DNA from: Bin5 sp022821545 | Lineage (GTDB): Bacteria > Chloroflexota > Anaerolineae > Caldilineales > Caldilineaceae | Direction of reading: 5' to 3' | Assembly: GCA_963664085.2 (NCBI GenBank) | Contig: CAXXLO010000002.1 | Span: 620,001 to 684,000, forward strand | Length of the DNA: 64,000 nt | Shown: in pieces, positions 16,576 to 25,783 of the stretch | Layout of the letters: each line of letters opens with the position of its first letter | Numbering within the stretch: position 1 is the first letter of the stretch | The notes under the pieces: model-generated | Seen by the model: only the letters and a program-made list of their open reading frames with translations | Database searches by the model: none | What the model was told of the DNA's origin: nothing | Position numbers and translations under genes: made by a program

Positions 16576-17580
16576 TTACGGTGTGTATATCAACACGCGT
16601 CCCCGGTTGTCGATCCCCCCAGCCCGATCCGACCCACCCAGAATGTAGGCCGTCCCTTCAAAGCCAACCACAGGCATCCCATGAATGCCCGCGGGCAGCT
16701 CCGGCAGCAGGGTCCACGCGTCTGTGTCCGGGTCGTACACCTCCGCGCCGGCCAAAGCCGTCCACGGGCGGGCGCCCAGAATCTCGCCGCCGGCAACGAC
16801 GATGCGGCCGCCCACCGCGGCTGCGCCGAAGCCGCTGCGCGCTTCGTTCATTTCCGGACCGTCGCGCCAGGAGCCGCTGGCCGGACTGAATATCTCCACC
16901 GTCGCCAGCGCGCCCGTCCCGCCCCAACGTCCCCCAATTACCCACAACTCGTCGTTGAAAGCCACCGCCGCCACATGCTCACGCGGCTGCGAGGGACCAG
17001 GCAGTACGGCCCAGGCGTCCTCCGCCGGATCATAGCGGAGCAGCGCTGTCGTGCCGCCCGTGCCGCCAACAAGATAGATGAAATTACCGAGCAACACCGC
17101 TTCCCCGCTCATGCGCCGCTCCGGCATCAGTTCGGCCTCCGTCCACGCGGCGGTCGCCGGATCGTAAACCAAAACCGATGCCGTAGCCCGCCAGCTCAGA
17201 TCGGGGCCTCCGCCAAAGACGTAGATCTTGCCGTTATAACCGGTCACCATCATATGGTGGGCCGGTTCCGGCAGCGGCGCCAGCTCCGTCCAGCCGTCGT
17301 TCGCCGGATCGTAGGCCTCGAAACTGGTCAACCCGCCAAAACCGCCCGGCACATAGAAGATGCCATCAACAACAGCCGCCCGCATCTCCGAGCGGGCCGT
17401 CGGCATCGCGGCGCCGCCCCGCCAAATGTCTGCGTGTTCAGGGCTGTCAGCCGGTGCAGCAGTTGGCGCCTGCGCGGGAGGGGGCTGGGCTGGAAGCTGG
17501 CCGGCCGCGCAGGCCCCCAGAAGCAATACAGCCGCGGCCGTCTGCAAGAAGGAGACCGCGGCGGAAGTAAATCTGTTCAC
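16576..17580 (-). CDS. Kelch-repeat beta-propeller lipoprotein
   Basis: 334 residues. The signal peptide ends in the lipobox LLGAC, followed by a Pro/Ala linker of about 30 residues and then six Kelch-type repeats, each with a GG pair: VPGGFGG, VFGGGPD, LVGGTGG, VIGGRWGG, VAGGEIL and ILGGSDR. This gives one six-bladed propeller tethered to the outside of the membrane. Such propellers bind proteins or glycans, or act as galactose-oxidase-like scaffolds; no copper ligands are evident. Its start is 4 bp after the stop of the amidase gene, so the two are probably translated together. Function unknown. Confidence 0.85.
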   Translation of the reverse strand: MNRFTSAAVSFLQTAAAVLLLGACAAGQLPAQPPPAQAPTAAPADSPEHADIWRGGAAMPTARSEMRAAVVDGIFYVPGGFGGLTSFEAYDPANDGWTELAPLPEPAHHMMVTGYNGKIYVFGGGPDLSWRATASVLVYDPATAAWTEAELMPERRMSGEAVLLGNFIYLVGGTGGTTALLRYDPAEDAWAVLPGPSQPREHVAAVAFNDELWVIGGRWGGTGALATVEIFSPASGSWRDGPEMNEARSGFGAAAVGGRIVVAGGEILGARPWTALAGAEVYDPDTDAWTLLPELPAGIHGMPVVGFEGTAYILGGSDRAGGIDNRGRVLIYTP

Positions 17581-17584
17581 TGCC

Positions 17585-18880
17585 CTACCCCCTTACGAGC
17601 TCTTCGATCGCCTCACCCCACGCCAGCAGACGCTCATCCGCGCCGAAGGGCGCGCAGAACTGGACCGCCAGCGGCAAGCCGTCATCGGTTTTCCCGGACG
17701 GAATTGCCAGCGCGGGCACACCGGCGTTGGTCCAGGGCAGATTCATGATCGGGTTGCCGGTAGCGTGGATCCCGTGCGGGGCAGGACCCGTCGCCGCCGG
17801 CGCAATCCACAGGTCGGCGCCGGCCGAAAGCAGCGTCTCCTCCATGGCATGACGCAGGCGCAGCTGATCCGCCCGTATGCCGTCACGTTCCTCGTCAGAG
17901 ATCGTCGCCCCCGTTTGCATGATCTCGTGCATATGCACACTGTAAAGATCCGAATACTCCCCGTACCAGTCCTTGTGAATTTCTGCGACTTCGACCGCAG
18001 TGAGGCGGCGGTGGCGCCTGTTGAGGTCCGCATAGTTCGGGAAGAACGGGATGCGCTCGATTCTGAACCCTTCCCCGGTCAGCCGCTCCAGCGTCTCCTC
18101 GAAATGCCGGCGGCCGATTTCCTCCGCCTCATCCAGATAGGGCCCGTCCGGAACGGCCAGGACCGGCAAGCTGCCGGAAGGCGCGCCGACTCCGCCTTCC
18201 CAATCCTGGCACAAGGCCGAGCAGGCCAGACCCATGTTCGCCACATCCTGGGTGAAGAGCCCCACGTGGTCTACCGATGGCGAGAAAAAGAGCATGTCGG
18301 GGGTGGGAATACGGTCATAGCTGGGCTTGAAGCCGATGATCCCGCAGAAGGCCGCCGGGCGGATGACCGAGCCAATGGTCTGGGTGCCGAGCGCCAGCGG
18401 ATAGAATCCGGCAGCTACGCCCGCGGCCGAGCCGCTGCTGGAGCCGCCCGGCGTATGTTCGGGATTGTGCGGGTTGCGGGTCGGGCCCGGCTGGAAGTAG
18501 GCGAACTCGGTGGTGACCGACTTGCCCGCGATCAGCGCGCCGTTCCGTCTAAGGCGCGTCACGACCGCCGATTCCGGGCCTTCAAACAAGGAGGCCGGCA
18601 GTTTTGAGCCCGCCCTGGTGGGGAAACCGTCCACCCGAAAGAAGTCCTTCACGCCCACAAGCAGCCCGAACAGTGGGGGCCGCTGCGCAGGGTCGGGGAA
18701 ACGTTCCAGCAGGGCGGCGGCCGCGCGCGTCAGCCGCTCCCGCCGCGCCGGCTCCGGCAAGAGCGCCTGGATTCGCGGGTCCTCAGCGTCGACCCGGTCA
18801 CAGATCGCCTGGACGTGCGCAATGAGATCGGTTTCGCCGCTGCGCAGCGCGGAAGGGCTTGGAAATCCTCTATCGGGCAT
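17585..18880 (-). CDS. Amidase signature (AS) family hydrolase
   Basis: 431 residues. The Ser-cisSer-Lys catalytic triad of the family is present: Lys in LVGVKDFF, the cis-Ser in the Gly/Ser loop GGSSSGSAAGVAAG, and the nucleophile Ser in TQTIGSVIRPA. Hydrolyses an amide (or related C-N bond) to acid and ammonia/amine; substrate not deducible. I set the start at ATG 18880 (CGGAG 8 nt upstream) rather than the 24-codon longer frame. No signal peptide. It sits between the aldolase/dehydrogenase gene (73 bp gap) and the Kelch lipoprotein, so it may process a nitrogen-containing sugar derivative, which is inference. Confidence 0.9.
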   Translation of the reverse strand: MPDRGFPSPSALRSGETDLIAHVQAICDRVDAEDPRIQALLPEPARRERLTRAAAALLERFPDPAQRPPLFGLLVGVKDFFRVDGFPTRAGSKLPASLFEGPESAVVTRLRRNGALIAGKSVTTEFAYFQPGPTRNPHNPEHTPGGSSSGSAAGVAAGFYPLALGTQTIGSVIRPAAFCGIIGFKPSYDRIPTPDMLFFSPSVDHVGLFTQDVANMGLACSALCQDWEGGVGAPSGSLPVLAVPDGPYLDEAEEIGRRHFEETLERLTGEGFRIERIPFFPNYADLNRRHRRLTAVEVAEIHKDWYGEYSDLYSVHMHEIMQTGATISDEERDGIRADQLRLRHAMEETLLSAGADLWIAPAATGPAPHGIHATGNPIMNLPWTNAGVPALAIPSGKTDDGLPLAVQFCAPFGADERLLAWGEAIEELVRG

Positions 18881-18953
18881 ATACAGTTCTCCGGTGTCGC
18901 ACGATTCTCTCGGGTTGTTGACGGCTGCGTTCGACTCATCCCGTCCAAGCACT

Positions 18954-21143
18954 TTAGCGAAGGAACGCCTCCACCAGCCCGCCGTCCACGTTGAGGATCT
19001 GTCCCGTCGTCTTGGAAAGCGCGCCGCTGATCAGCAGATAGGCGGCCTCGGCCTGATCTTCCGGCAGGATCGCCTGCTTTGTCAGCGTGCGCTCGGCATA
19101 GAACGCCGCCAAACGGTCCCGCAGCGCGTCCGTTTCCTCTTCCTTATCGAAGGGCAGGTTATACTTCTGCAACCCTGATATGACCCGCGTGCGCGGGAAC
19201 ATCGAGCTGCCTGTTACGACCGTAGCGGGAGCCAGCCCGTTGACGCGCACGGTCGGCGCCAGTTCGATTGCCAGCTCGCGCACCAGGTGATTGGCCGCCG
19301 CCTTGCTGGTGTCGTAGGCGAGAGAGCCCTTCTTGGCCACTGCGCCGTTGACGCTGGTCGCGATCACCAGCGAGCCGGGCAGCCCCTGCGCCTCCCAGAT
19401 CTTGCGCGCTTCATCCGCGACAATATACGCGCCCTTCACGTTCACGTCGAAAGTAGTGTCCCACTTCTCGTCGGGAATCCGGCCGCAGGCATCCGGTGGG
19501 TAGTAGTAACCCGCCGTAATAACCAGATGGTCGATGCCGCCGTATGCCAGCAGGGTCTGGTGGAAGAGGGCCTGCACACTGGCCCTGTCGCCGGCATCGA
19601 CGCCCAGCCCAATCGCCGGCCCGCAAGAGGAGATTCCCGTACCGGCCACGCCGATGCCGACCCCGTAGATGCCGGTCAGTTCATCCGCAGTCGCCTGCGC
19701 CGCCTCTGCGTTCAGGTCCGCGCAGACCACATGCGCGCCCTCCTTTGCCACGCGGTGCGCGATCGCCCTGCCGATGCCGCTGCCCGCGCCAACTACGACC
19801 ACCACATTGCGCGCCAGCTCCTGTTCCGGCGGCATCCGCTGCAGCTTCGCCTCCTCCAGCAGCCAGTATTCGATATCGAAGGCATCCTGCTTGGGGAGCG
19901 CCACGTACTTACTGACCGTCTCTGCGCCCCGCATCACCTCCACGGCACAGTTGTAGAACTCCGCCGTCACCCGGCTCTCGCTCTTGTTCTTGCCCCAGGC
20001 GATCATGCCAACCCCGGGAATTAGAATCACCGTCGGATTCGGGTCGCGCATCGCCGGGGAATCGGGATATTTGTGCGCGTCGTAGTAGTCGGCGTAGTCC
20101 TGGCGGTAGCTGGCCAGCCCCCTTTCCAACTCCGCCAGCAGGCCCTCCACATCCTGCGTCTTCGGATCCCAATCCACATAGAGAGGCTTGATCTTGGTGC
20201 GAAGGAAATGGTCGGGACAGGAGGTACCCAGTTCGGCGAGCCGGGCCGCGTCATGGCTGTTGACGAAGCGCAGGATCGCTTCGTCCGCCTGCACCGTGCC
20301 GACAAAGACATTCTCCTGGCTGACCATGCCGCGCAGCGCCGGCAGCAGTTCCGCGAGCAGGGCATCCCGCTCGCCGCCGGCAAGCGGCGCGTATTTCTGG
20401 CCGGAAAACGTATCTGCGCCCTTATCCTTGCTCTCGATGTAACGGGCCGCCTTCTCGATAATATCCAGGCTCAACACGTAGCAGGTTCTGTCGTCGTCGG
20501 CCCAATTGATCAACCCATGGCCCCCCATCATGATGCCTTGCATAGCCGGATTCGCGGCCGCCATATCCCCCATGACCAGACCCAGATCAAAGCCGGGCCG
20601 CTGCCAGTCCACCCAGCCCAGCTGATCACCGAAGATCTCGGCAGTCAGCGCTTCACCATCCTCGGCCGCGGCGATGGCGATGACCGCGTTTGGGTGCGTG
20701 TGATCCACAATCGGGGCGGGGATAAAGGCGTGCAGGGGCGTGTCAATTGAAGAGGCGCGCGGGTTGAGGTCGTAGACGCAGTGGAGATACTTGCCCACCA
20801 TTTCGTCTTCAATCGGTGTTTTGAGCCCCTTCTCGCCGGCCGCGTCGTAAATGGCGCGCAGCTGCCGGATCTTGTCCATGTAGAGTGAGGAGAAGTTCTC
20901 CTGTTTTGAAGTGCGCAGGTCGCCGCCGGACCCCTTGACCCACAGCACCTCAACCGAATCGCCCGTCAGCGGGTCGGTCTCCATATACTTGGAGGAGGTG
21001 TTGCCGCCGCCGGTGTTTGTGATTCGCTGGTCCTCGCCAAGCAGATTGGAGCGGTACACAAGGCGCCCGACCGGATCGAGTCCGGCGGCAGTTTCGTCGT
21101 CCCAAAGATAGGATACGTGTCGATATTCGCTGGGTACAGTCAT
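18954..21143 (-). CDS. Bifunctional class II aldolase / short-chain dehydrogenase (rhamnulose-phosphate type)
   Basis: 729 residues. The N-terminal ~430 residues form a class II aldolase (ITNTGGGNTSSKYME, zinc His pair in VDHTHPNAV, GGHGLINW); the C-terminal ~280 form an SDR (VVVVGAGSGIGRAIAHRVA for NAD binding, catalytic YDTSKAAANHLV). Known proteins of this architecture split L-rhamnulose-1-phosphate into dihydroxyacetone phosphate and L-lactaldehyde, and the second domain oxidises the aldehyde. Length is near the family norm of about 700. No rhamnose isomerase or kinase gene is in the window, so the substrate assignment rests on architecture alone. Cytoplasmic. First gene of the minus-strand run that continues into the amidase and Kelch genes. 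Confidence 0.9.
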   Translation of the reverse strand: MTVPSEYRHVSYLWDDETAAGLDPVGRLVYRSNLLGEDQRITNTGGGNTSSKYMETDPLTGDSVEVLWVKGSGGDLRTSKQENFSSLYMDKIRQLRAIYDAAGEKGLKTPIEDEMVGKYLHCVYDLNPRASSIDTPLHAFIPAPIVDHTHPNAVIAIAAAEDGEALTAEIFGDQLGWVDWQRPGFDLGLVMGDMAAANPAMQGIMMGGHGLINWADDDRTCYVLSLDIIEKAARYIESKDKGADTFSGQKYAPLAGGERDALLAELLPALRGMVSQENVFVGTVQADEAILRFVNSHDAARLAELGTSCPDHFLRTKIKPLYVDWDPKTQDVEGLLAELERGLASYRQDYADYYDAHKYPDSPAMRDPNPTVILIPGVGMIAWGKNKSESRVTAEFYNCAVEVMRGAETVSKYVALPKQDAFDIEYWLLEEAKLQRMPPEQELARNVVVVVGAGSGIGRAIAHRVAKEGAHVVCADLNAEAAQATADELTGIYGVGIGVAGTGISSCGPAIGLGVDAGDRASVQALFHQTLLAYGGIDHLVITAGYYYPPDACGRIPDEKWDTTFDVNVKGAYIVADEARKIWEAQGLPGSLVIATSVNGAVAKKGSLAYDTSKAAANHLVRELAIELAPTVRVNGLAPATVVTGSSMFPRTRVISGLQKYNLPFDKEEETDALRDRLAAFYAERTLTKQAILPEDQAEAAYLLISGALSKTTGQILNVDGGLVEAFLR

Positions 21144-21688
21144 GTCAAGGCTCCGAAAAAGTAGGAAGAGAGCGGCGGCCAGCGCCCCGTGCCGCGTTGG
21201 AAGAGTGGTATCGCCAGCCGGTGGTCTCCTGCGGCCGGTCTCTGCTGTTGGCAGTGTAGCAGAAAGCGAATGGCAGCGCTAACAATTTGGTCATCGGGAA
21301 GGGGGCAGGGGTTGGGTGGACGTGTTGAGGGAGACGTGCGAGAGGACACGAGAGAATACGAGAGATTGGGGCGAACGGCAGGTCCTTTGGCGAGGGGGAT
21401 GGAGGGCGCGAAGGATGTTTTGTGGCGGCTGCAGGGGCCAGGGCCGATAGCTGAGGGCTGGCAGTTCGCCCACCGGTTTTGAAGGAGAATTCAGACATTG
21501 CCGTGTTGCCATTGTCTTTTTGGGTACGATAGGGGCTTATCGTGACAGTCGTCCCGGTGAAGGGCCGGCGATGGTGAACAGGTTAAGGGCGCCGCAGTGG
21601 TTGCCGGCGCAGAGGAGGCACTATAGCACAGGAATTCGACTAAGAAAAGCGAGGGGAACTGCTAGGAGAGAGGGGAGGCGGGCGAACC
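21144..21688. other. Non-coding gap between divergent genes
   Basis: About 540 bp between the minus-strand aldolase gene and the plus-strand promoter at 21689. Short open frames cross it but show no protein-like pattern or ribosome site. I see no repeat, hairpin with T-run or convincing promoter for the minus-strand gene. Confidence 0.5.
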
Positions 21689-21717
21689 TGGACGCGCCTG
21701 TCCGGCTCTGTTACAAT
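21689..21717 (+). promoter_or_regulatory. Candidate promoter for the small membrane protein gene
   Basis: TGGACG (21689-21694, 4 of 6), 17-bp spacer, TACAAT (21712-21717, 5 of 6), about 90 bp upstream of ATG 21808. Confidence 0.4.
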
Positions 21718-21807
21718 TTGGTTGCACCTCAGCCTGTCTTGCGGTCAGAACAGGCGATTTTTCGGACCGCGACAACCGGTTCTGCCTGGCCGATTTCTCT
21801 GTATTCC

Positions 21808-22119
21808 ATGTCACTTGAATTCTGGCGCAATCTGTCCGTCGTCTGGATTTCGATCCACGTCTTTCTACTCTGCCTGATTCCACTGGCCATTGCTTTTTTG
21901 GCAGTGCAAGGCATGAAGTGGGTGCTGGGCGGAGCGCAGTCCGGTCTTGAGAATCTGCAGGACGCCAGCAGCAAAGCCCGCGCAAGAACTGAAGAGACGG
22001 CCGCACAGTTGACATCAGCGGTGATCCACGGACAGAGCAAGGCCGAAAGGTCCCAGGCAACGCTCAGACAGCTGTTGCGGCGTACGGAACCCGCGCCCCC
22101 CTCCTCCCCGGAAAAGTAA
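21808..22119 (+). CDS. Small single-pass membrane protein, unknown function
   Basis: 103 residues. The first ~12 residues are followed by one membrane helix (ISIHVFLLCLIPLAIAFLAV) and a charged, Ala/Gln-rich cytoplasmic tail that looks helical (GLENLQDASSKARARTEETAAQLTSA), ending in a Pro/Ser stretch. The frame is open to 21520, but the part before ATG 21808 is Arg-rich noise that overlaps the promoter. The layout recalls small apolipoprotein-like or YtxH-like envelope proteins, but I do not recognise a family. The next gene belongs to a separate transport operon with its own promoter. Confidence 0.6.
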   Translation: MSLEFWRNLSVVWISIHVFLLCLIPLAIAFLAVQGMKWVLGGAQSGLENLQDASSKARARTEETAAQLTSAVIHGQSKAERSQATLRQLLRRTEPAPPSSPEK

Positions 22120-22285
22120 GCGTTCTTTCGCAAACCCGCACCGCCTCCGCCGCGTTGTTCTCCGACCTCTAAAAGTTACCCTTCCCTCTGTCTTCCAAGC
22201 ACGGGGTAGTCGCTGACTCCGTCCATCAGGACAATCTGCGTCAGCCAAACGGTGGAACGGCGCTTCCTGATAAAATAATGTTATT

Positions 22286-22313
22286 TTGAACTGCAATGGG
22301 GAATGGCTATAAT
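22286..22313 (+). promoter_or_regulatory. Sigma-70-like promoter for the second sugar-transport operon
   Basis: TTGAAC (22286-22291), 16-bp spacer, perfect TATAAT (22308-22313). It sits about 100 bp upstream of the binding-protein gene at 22411 and is the best promoter match in the window. Confidence 0.7.
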
Positions 22314-22410
22314 AGCTCGGTATCAGCTTGGTGCGGTTCAACCCGTCGCCCGTGCCTGAACGACTGGAAATCAAGTGTCAGCGCAGTCACCAAAGAGGAG
22401 GCGAGCAACC

Positions 22411-23841
22411 ATGAAAGAGGCACAGCCAAACGACAATGTCCGATACGACGGTGTCCGGTACGACAGTGCAGGTTCACCAATGCTCAGCCGGCGTTCCCTG
22501 ATGCGCGGGATGGCAGTCGGGCTTGGCGGTCTTGCGGTTTCATCACTGGCAGCTTGCGCGCCGGCCGCGGCCCCGGCCGCCGAGGATAGCGGCGATGAGG
22601 AAGCAGCCCCTGCTCCAATGCAAGAAACGATCGTCATGTGGTATGACCTGGGCGCATCCGACGCGCAGGTCTGGGAACGGTTCTGCGCCAACTACAACGA
22701 GGCCAATGAACATCCCGACATCACCCTCGAGTATGAGCAGGTGGGCGGCGGCGAAATGGGGACGAAGATCATGGCCTCTATCGCCACCGGAGACCCGCCC
22801 GATATTTCCTTCCGCACCATGAACGACGTCGCCGTCTGGCATCAGGCCGGCGGGCTAACGCCTCTGGACGACCTGATGGAGACGGTGGGCCTGGATTTGG
22901 ACGACTTCCTGCCCCAGTACATTGAGTGGTCCTCGCTGGAAGGGGAACTCTATTCCATCACGATGGACATTTTGCCTATTGCCGCCTTGATCAACGCCGG
23001 CCACGCCGAGGAAGCCGGCCTGGACATCAGCAATCCACCGGCCGACGGCCCCTCACTTATCGAGTGGTCGAAAGCGATGACGGTGAAGGAAGGGGACCAG
23101 ATCACCCGTTCCGGGTTCCTGATGACCGGCTCCAGCGTGCAGCCCAACGTGGTCTTCGGCATTATCGCACAGCAGCTGGGCGCGCAGCCTCTGAACGCAG
23201 ACCGCACAGGAGTCACTTTCAACGAAACCGATGCTCCGATCCATGCCGCGCAGTGGGTGCTGGATACCTTCGACGAGCATGAGATGTCATCCCGCGACGT
23301 TGCCGATCGTTACGGCGCATTCGGCCAGCAGGTGGGGTCGATCTTCTGGACCGGTCCGTGGACGCTCTTCGGCTATGTGAATACGGAAGGGCTTGACTTC
23401 ATCACCGCCCCGGTCTCCTTGATCGGCGACACGTTGACAACCGAAGCCCGCGAATACGGCCTCGCGCTCTTCACCGCCGACGGCCGCACCGAAGACCATC
23501 TGGTTGCGGGAGCAAAGGTAATCAAATGGTTCTCAGACAACTCGATGCTGTGGGTGACTGAGGGACGCGGCGCTCCGCCACGCCGGTCCATTCTGGACGA
23601 TCCCGATTACATGACACTTGGCCTCGATTGGGAGCTGCGCAAACCCTTTGCCGAAGCCGTCGAGTACAGCTTCTTCGATTATCTGAACATGGTCGACGGC
23701 GGAGAGTTTGCCTTCTATGCCGGCAGCAGCTCAACCGTACCCAAGGCGATGGATCCGGTCTGGGCACGCGAGAAGAGCATCGAAGAAGGTCTGGCCGATC
23801 TGGAAGCGGCCTGGCAGAAGATACTGGATGACCGCAGCTGA
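22411..23841 (+). CDS. Extracellular solute-binding protein (family 1), Tat lipoprotein
   Basis: 476 residues. Start at ATG 22411, which follows GAGGAGGCGAGCAACC; the 12 open codons upstream have no ribosome site. An unusually long N-region (about 27 residues, with a small VRYD repeat) precedes the Tat motif SRRSLMRG, then a hydrophobic stretch and the lipobox LAAC. The mature part follows the family-1 plan (TIVMWYDLGASDAQVWERF, GDPPDISFRTMNDVAVWHQ, LTPLDDLME). It captures a carbohydrate for the two permeases that follow. The sialidase-fold gene downstream hints at a sialoside or other glycan-derived substrate, but that is inference. Confidence 0.92.
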   Translation: MKEAQPNDNVRYDGVRYDSAGSPMLSRRSLMRGMAVGLGGLAVSSLAACAPAAAPAAEDSGDEEAAPAPMQETIVMWYDLGASDAQVWERFCANYNEANEHPDITLEYEQVGGGEMGTKIMASIATGDPPDISFRTMNDVAVWHQAGGLTPLDDLMETVGLDLDDFLPQYIEWSSLEGELYSITMDILPIAALINAGHAEEAGLDISNPPADGPSLIEWSKAMTVKEGDQITRSGFLMTGSSVQPNVVFGIIAQQLGAQPLNADRTGVTFNETDAPIHAAQWVLDTFDEHEMSSRDVADRYGAFGQQVGSIFWTGPWTLFGYVNTEGLDFITAPVSLIGDTLTTEAREYGLALFTADGRTEDHLVAGAKVIKWFSDNSMLWVTEGRGAPPRRSILDDPDYMTLGLDWELRKPFAEAVEYSFFDYLNMVDGGEFAFYAGSSSTVPKAMDPVWAREKSIEEGLADLEAAWQKILDDRS

Positions 23842-23856
23842 CAGATGCCAAGGGTT

Positions 23857-23893
23857 CGGTCAGATTGGTCAGCGACGGGCGCCAATCTGACCG
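23857..23893 (+). promoter_or_regulatory. mRNA hairpin between binding protein and permease
   Basis: Perfect 12-bp stem CGGTCAGATTGG / CCAATCTGACCG with a 13-nt loop, 15 bp after the binding-protein stop; a few more imperfect pairs extend it outward. No T-tract. It is the longest of the four junction hairpins. Confidence 0.7.
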
Positions 23894-23920
23894 GACTCCC
23901 TGCCACCGAGAATTCTGTGG

Positions 23921-24850
23921 ATGACCCACCTTGCAGACAGAGCCGCGCCAGACGGTTGGCTTTCCCGACTTAACAGAATCAGATACCGCGGACGCCGCAT
24001 TGACTGGCAGGCGTACATCTTCATTCTGCCATTCGCGCTCATCTTCATAGTTATTACACTCCTCCCCATATTCTTCGGAATCTACATCAGCTTCAACGAA
24101 TGGGGTATTGTCGGTGACCCGGAATGGGTCGGGCTCGACAACTTCCGCGAAGTCATGCAGGACGAGTGGATCCCCAAGGTCTGGGGCAATACCTTTCAGA
24201 TGGCCGCTCTCGTTGTGCCGGGAACCGTGATCGTTGCCCTGTTGATGGCGCTCTGGATCAACCGGGAACAGTGGCTGTCGGGCCCGATCCGGACAGCCTT
24301 TTTCGCGCCCCACGTCGTTGCCATTACAGTCACCGCGATCATCTGGATCTGGATTTTCGAGAAAGAGACCGGCCTTCTCAACGTGGCTCTCTATGGCGTC
24401 GGAATCCCCAAACAGGGATGGCTGACCACAAGCAAGTGGGTGATCCAGTCTATCTCCCTTGTCACCATCTGGCAGGCAGTGGGATTCCACATGGTAATCC
24501 TTCTGGCCGGACTCAAAGAGATTCCAGCCGAATTGGGAGAAGCGGCCGTCATAGACGGCGCCTCAGCCTGGCAGGCGTTCTGGCGCATAACCCTTCCGCT
24601 CCTGACTCCGGCGATGGGGCTGGTCATAACACTCGAAATCATCAGCGCATTTCGAATCTTCGGCCAAGTCTATCTGATGACAGGCGGCGGACCGGGCGGG
24701 CATTCGGCAACGATCGTTTCCTACATCTATCATGAGGGATTCGTCCGATTTCGTCTCGGATTTGCCGCCGCTCTTTCTCTTCTTCTCTTCTTCACAATTC
24801 TTGTGTTTACGCTGCTGCGGGCGCGTCTGGTGAGGGAGCACAGCAATTAG
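23921..24850 (+). CDS. Carbohydrate ABC importer permease (MalF/UgpA type)
   Basis: 309 residues, six predicted helices. First helix at about residues 32-52 (AYIFILPFALIFIVITLLP), then the periplasmic FNEWGIVGDPEWVGLDNF typical of this subunit. The ATPase-docking loop reads LGEAAVIDGASAWQAFWRITLPLLTP. The start ATG has no strong ribosome site, and translation may be helped by the hairpin-linked upstream gene. Pairs with the next permease, 21 bp downstream. Confidence 0.92.
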   Translation: MTHLADRAAPDGWLSRLNRIRYRGRRIDWQAYIFILPFALIFIVITLLPIFFGIYISFNEWGIVGDPEWVGLDNFREVMQDEWIPKVWGNTFQMAALVVPGTVIVALLMALWINREQWLSGPIRTAFFAPHVVAITVTAIIWIWIFEKETGLLNVALYGVGIPKQGWLTTSKWVIQSISLVTIWQAVGFHMVILLAGLKEIPAELGEAAVIDGASAWQAFWRITLPLLTPAMGLVITLEIISAFRIFGQVYLMTGGGPGGHSATIVSYIYHEGFVRFRLGFAAALSLLLFFTILVFTLLRARLVREHSN

Positions 24851-24871
24851 ATCCGAAGAACTATTCTTATC

Positions 24872-25747
24872 ATGTCGAACCTGGGTCTCAGCACTCTTTA
24901 TAACCGATCGTCGTTGCGTTTCATCCGCACTTTCATAATTTGGTTGCCGGGTGCGGTTGTGGCCCTGCTGTGGCTATTTCCCCTCTACTGGATGCTCAAC
25001 ACTTCCGTCAAGCCGGATCGACTGATCCTGGCCGGTATAGACCTGATTCCCACTGAAGTAACCTGGGAGCACTACCGGACTGTGGTGGCGGACACCCCCG
25101 TTATTCGCTGGTTTATAAACAGTATCGTGACCTCGGTCTGTGTTGTCGCCGGCAGCCTGGTGTTGGGGTCGCTGACCGGCTTCGCTCTGGCAAGGATGCA
25201 CTTCCCAGGACGTACTGTCATCTTCTGGCTGCTGATCAGTTCACTGATGATCCCGCCCGAGATGAGTATTGTTCCACTCTTTATCGGTGTCCTGCGACTG
25301 GAAGTCCAGGACAGCTATCTGTCCCTGATCATCCCTCCATTGGCCAGCGTCTTCCCGGTCTACCTGTATCGTCAGTTCTTTCTCTCGTTTCCGCGTGAGT
25401 TGGAAGATGCAGCCGCCATCGATGGATGCAGCCGTCTTGGCACCTTTATGCGCGTGGCGCTGCCTCTGGCAAGGCCGGCTACGCTGGCCGGCGCCATTCT
25501 CATTTTCACCAGCAACTGGAACTCTTTCCTCTGGCCGCTGCTGGTCGCCTTCAAAACGGAGTGGAAAACGCTGCCCGTGGGGATGGCGTTTTACACGCGC
25601 CTGGACATTCAAGGGACTTCCACACAGAGCGGCTACGGCGAAGCCATGGCAGCCGTCGCGATTGTCGCCTTGCCTACGCTGATATTCTTTCTTATCCTGC
25701 AACGATACTTTATTGAGGGGGTCACTCAAGTCGGCATCAAGGGTTGA
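24872..25747 (+). CDS. Carbohydrate ABC importer permease (MalG type)
   Basis: 291 residues. Six helices beginning at about residue 22 (IIWLPGAVVALLWLFPLYWML), with NTSVKP after the first as in MalG-type subunits. Docking loop ELEDAAAIDGCSRLGTFMRVALPLARP. C-terminus QRYFIEGVTQVGIKG is canonical. No ATPase gene follows; a sialidase-fold gene begins 36 bp later, probably in the same operon. Confidence 0.92.
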   Translation: MSNLGLSTLYNRSSLRFIRTFIIWLPGAVVALLWLFPLYWMLNTSVKPDRLILAGIDLIPTEVTWEHYRTVVADTPVIRWFINSIVTSVCVVAGSLVLGSLTGFALARMHFPGRTVIFWLLISSLMIPPEMSIVPLFIGVLRLEVQDSYLSLIIPPLASVFPVYLYRQFFLSFPRELEDAAAIDGCSRLGTFMRVALPLARPATLAGAILIFTSNWNSFLWPLLVAFKTEWKTLPVGMAFYTRLDIQGTSTQSGYGEAMAAVAIVALPTLIFFLILQRYFIEGVTQVGIKG

Positions 25748-25783
25748 GTTCGAAACTACGACGTCTCTTGGTGAGTCCGTGCA

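Noticed and set aside
16453..17748. 431-residue plus-strand frame opposite the Kelch gene
   Set aside because: Arg/Pro-rich shadow; the minus strand encodes a clear signal peptide and six Kelch repeats.
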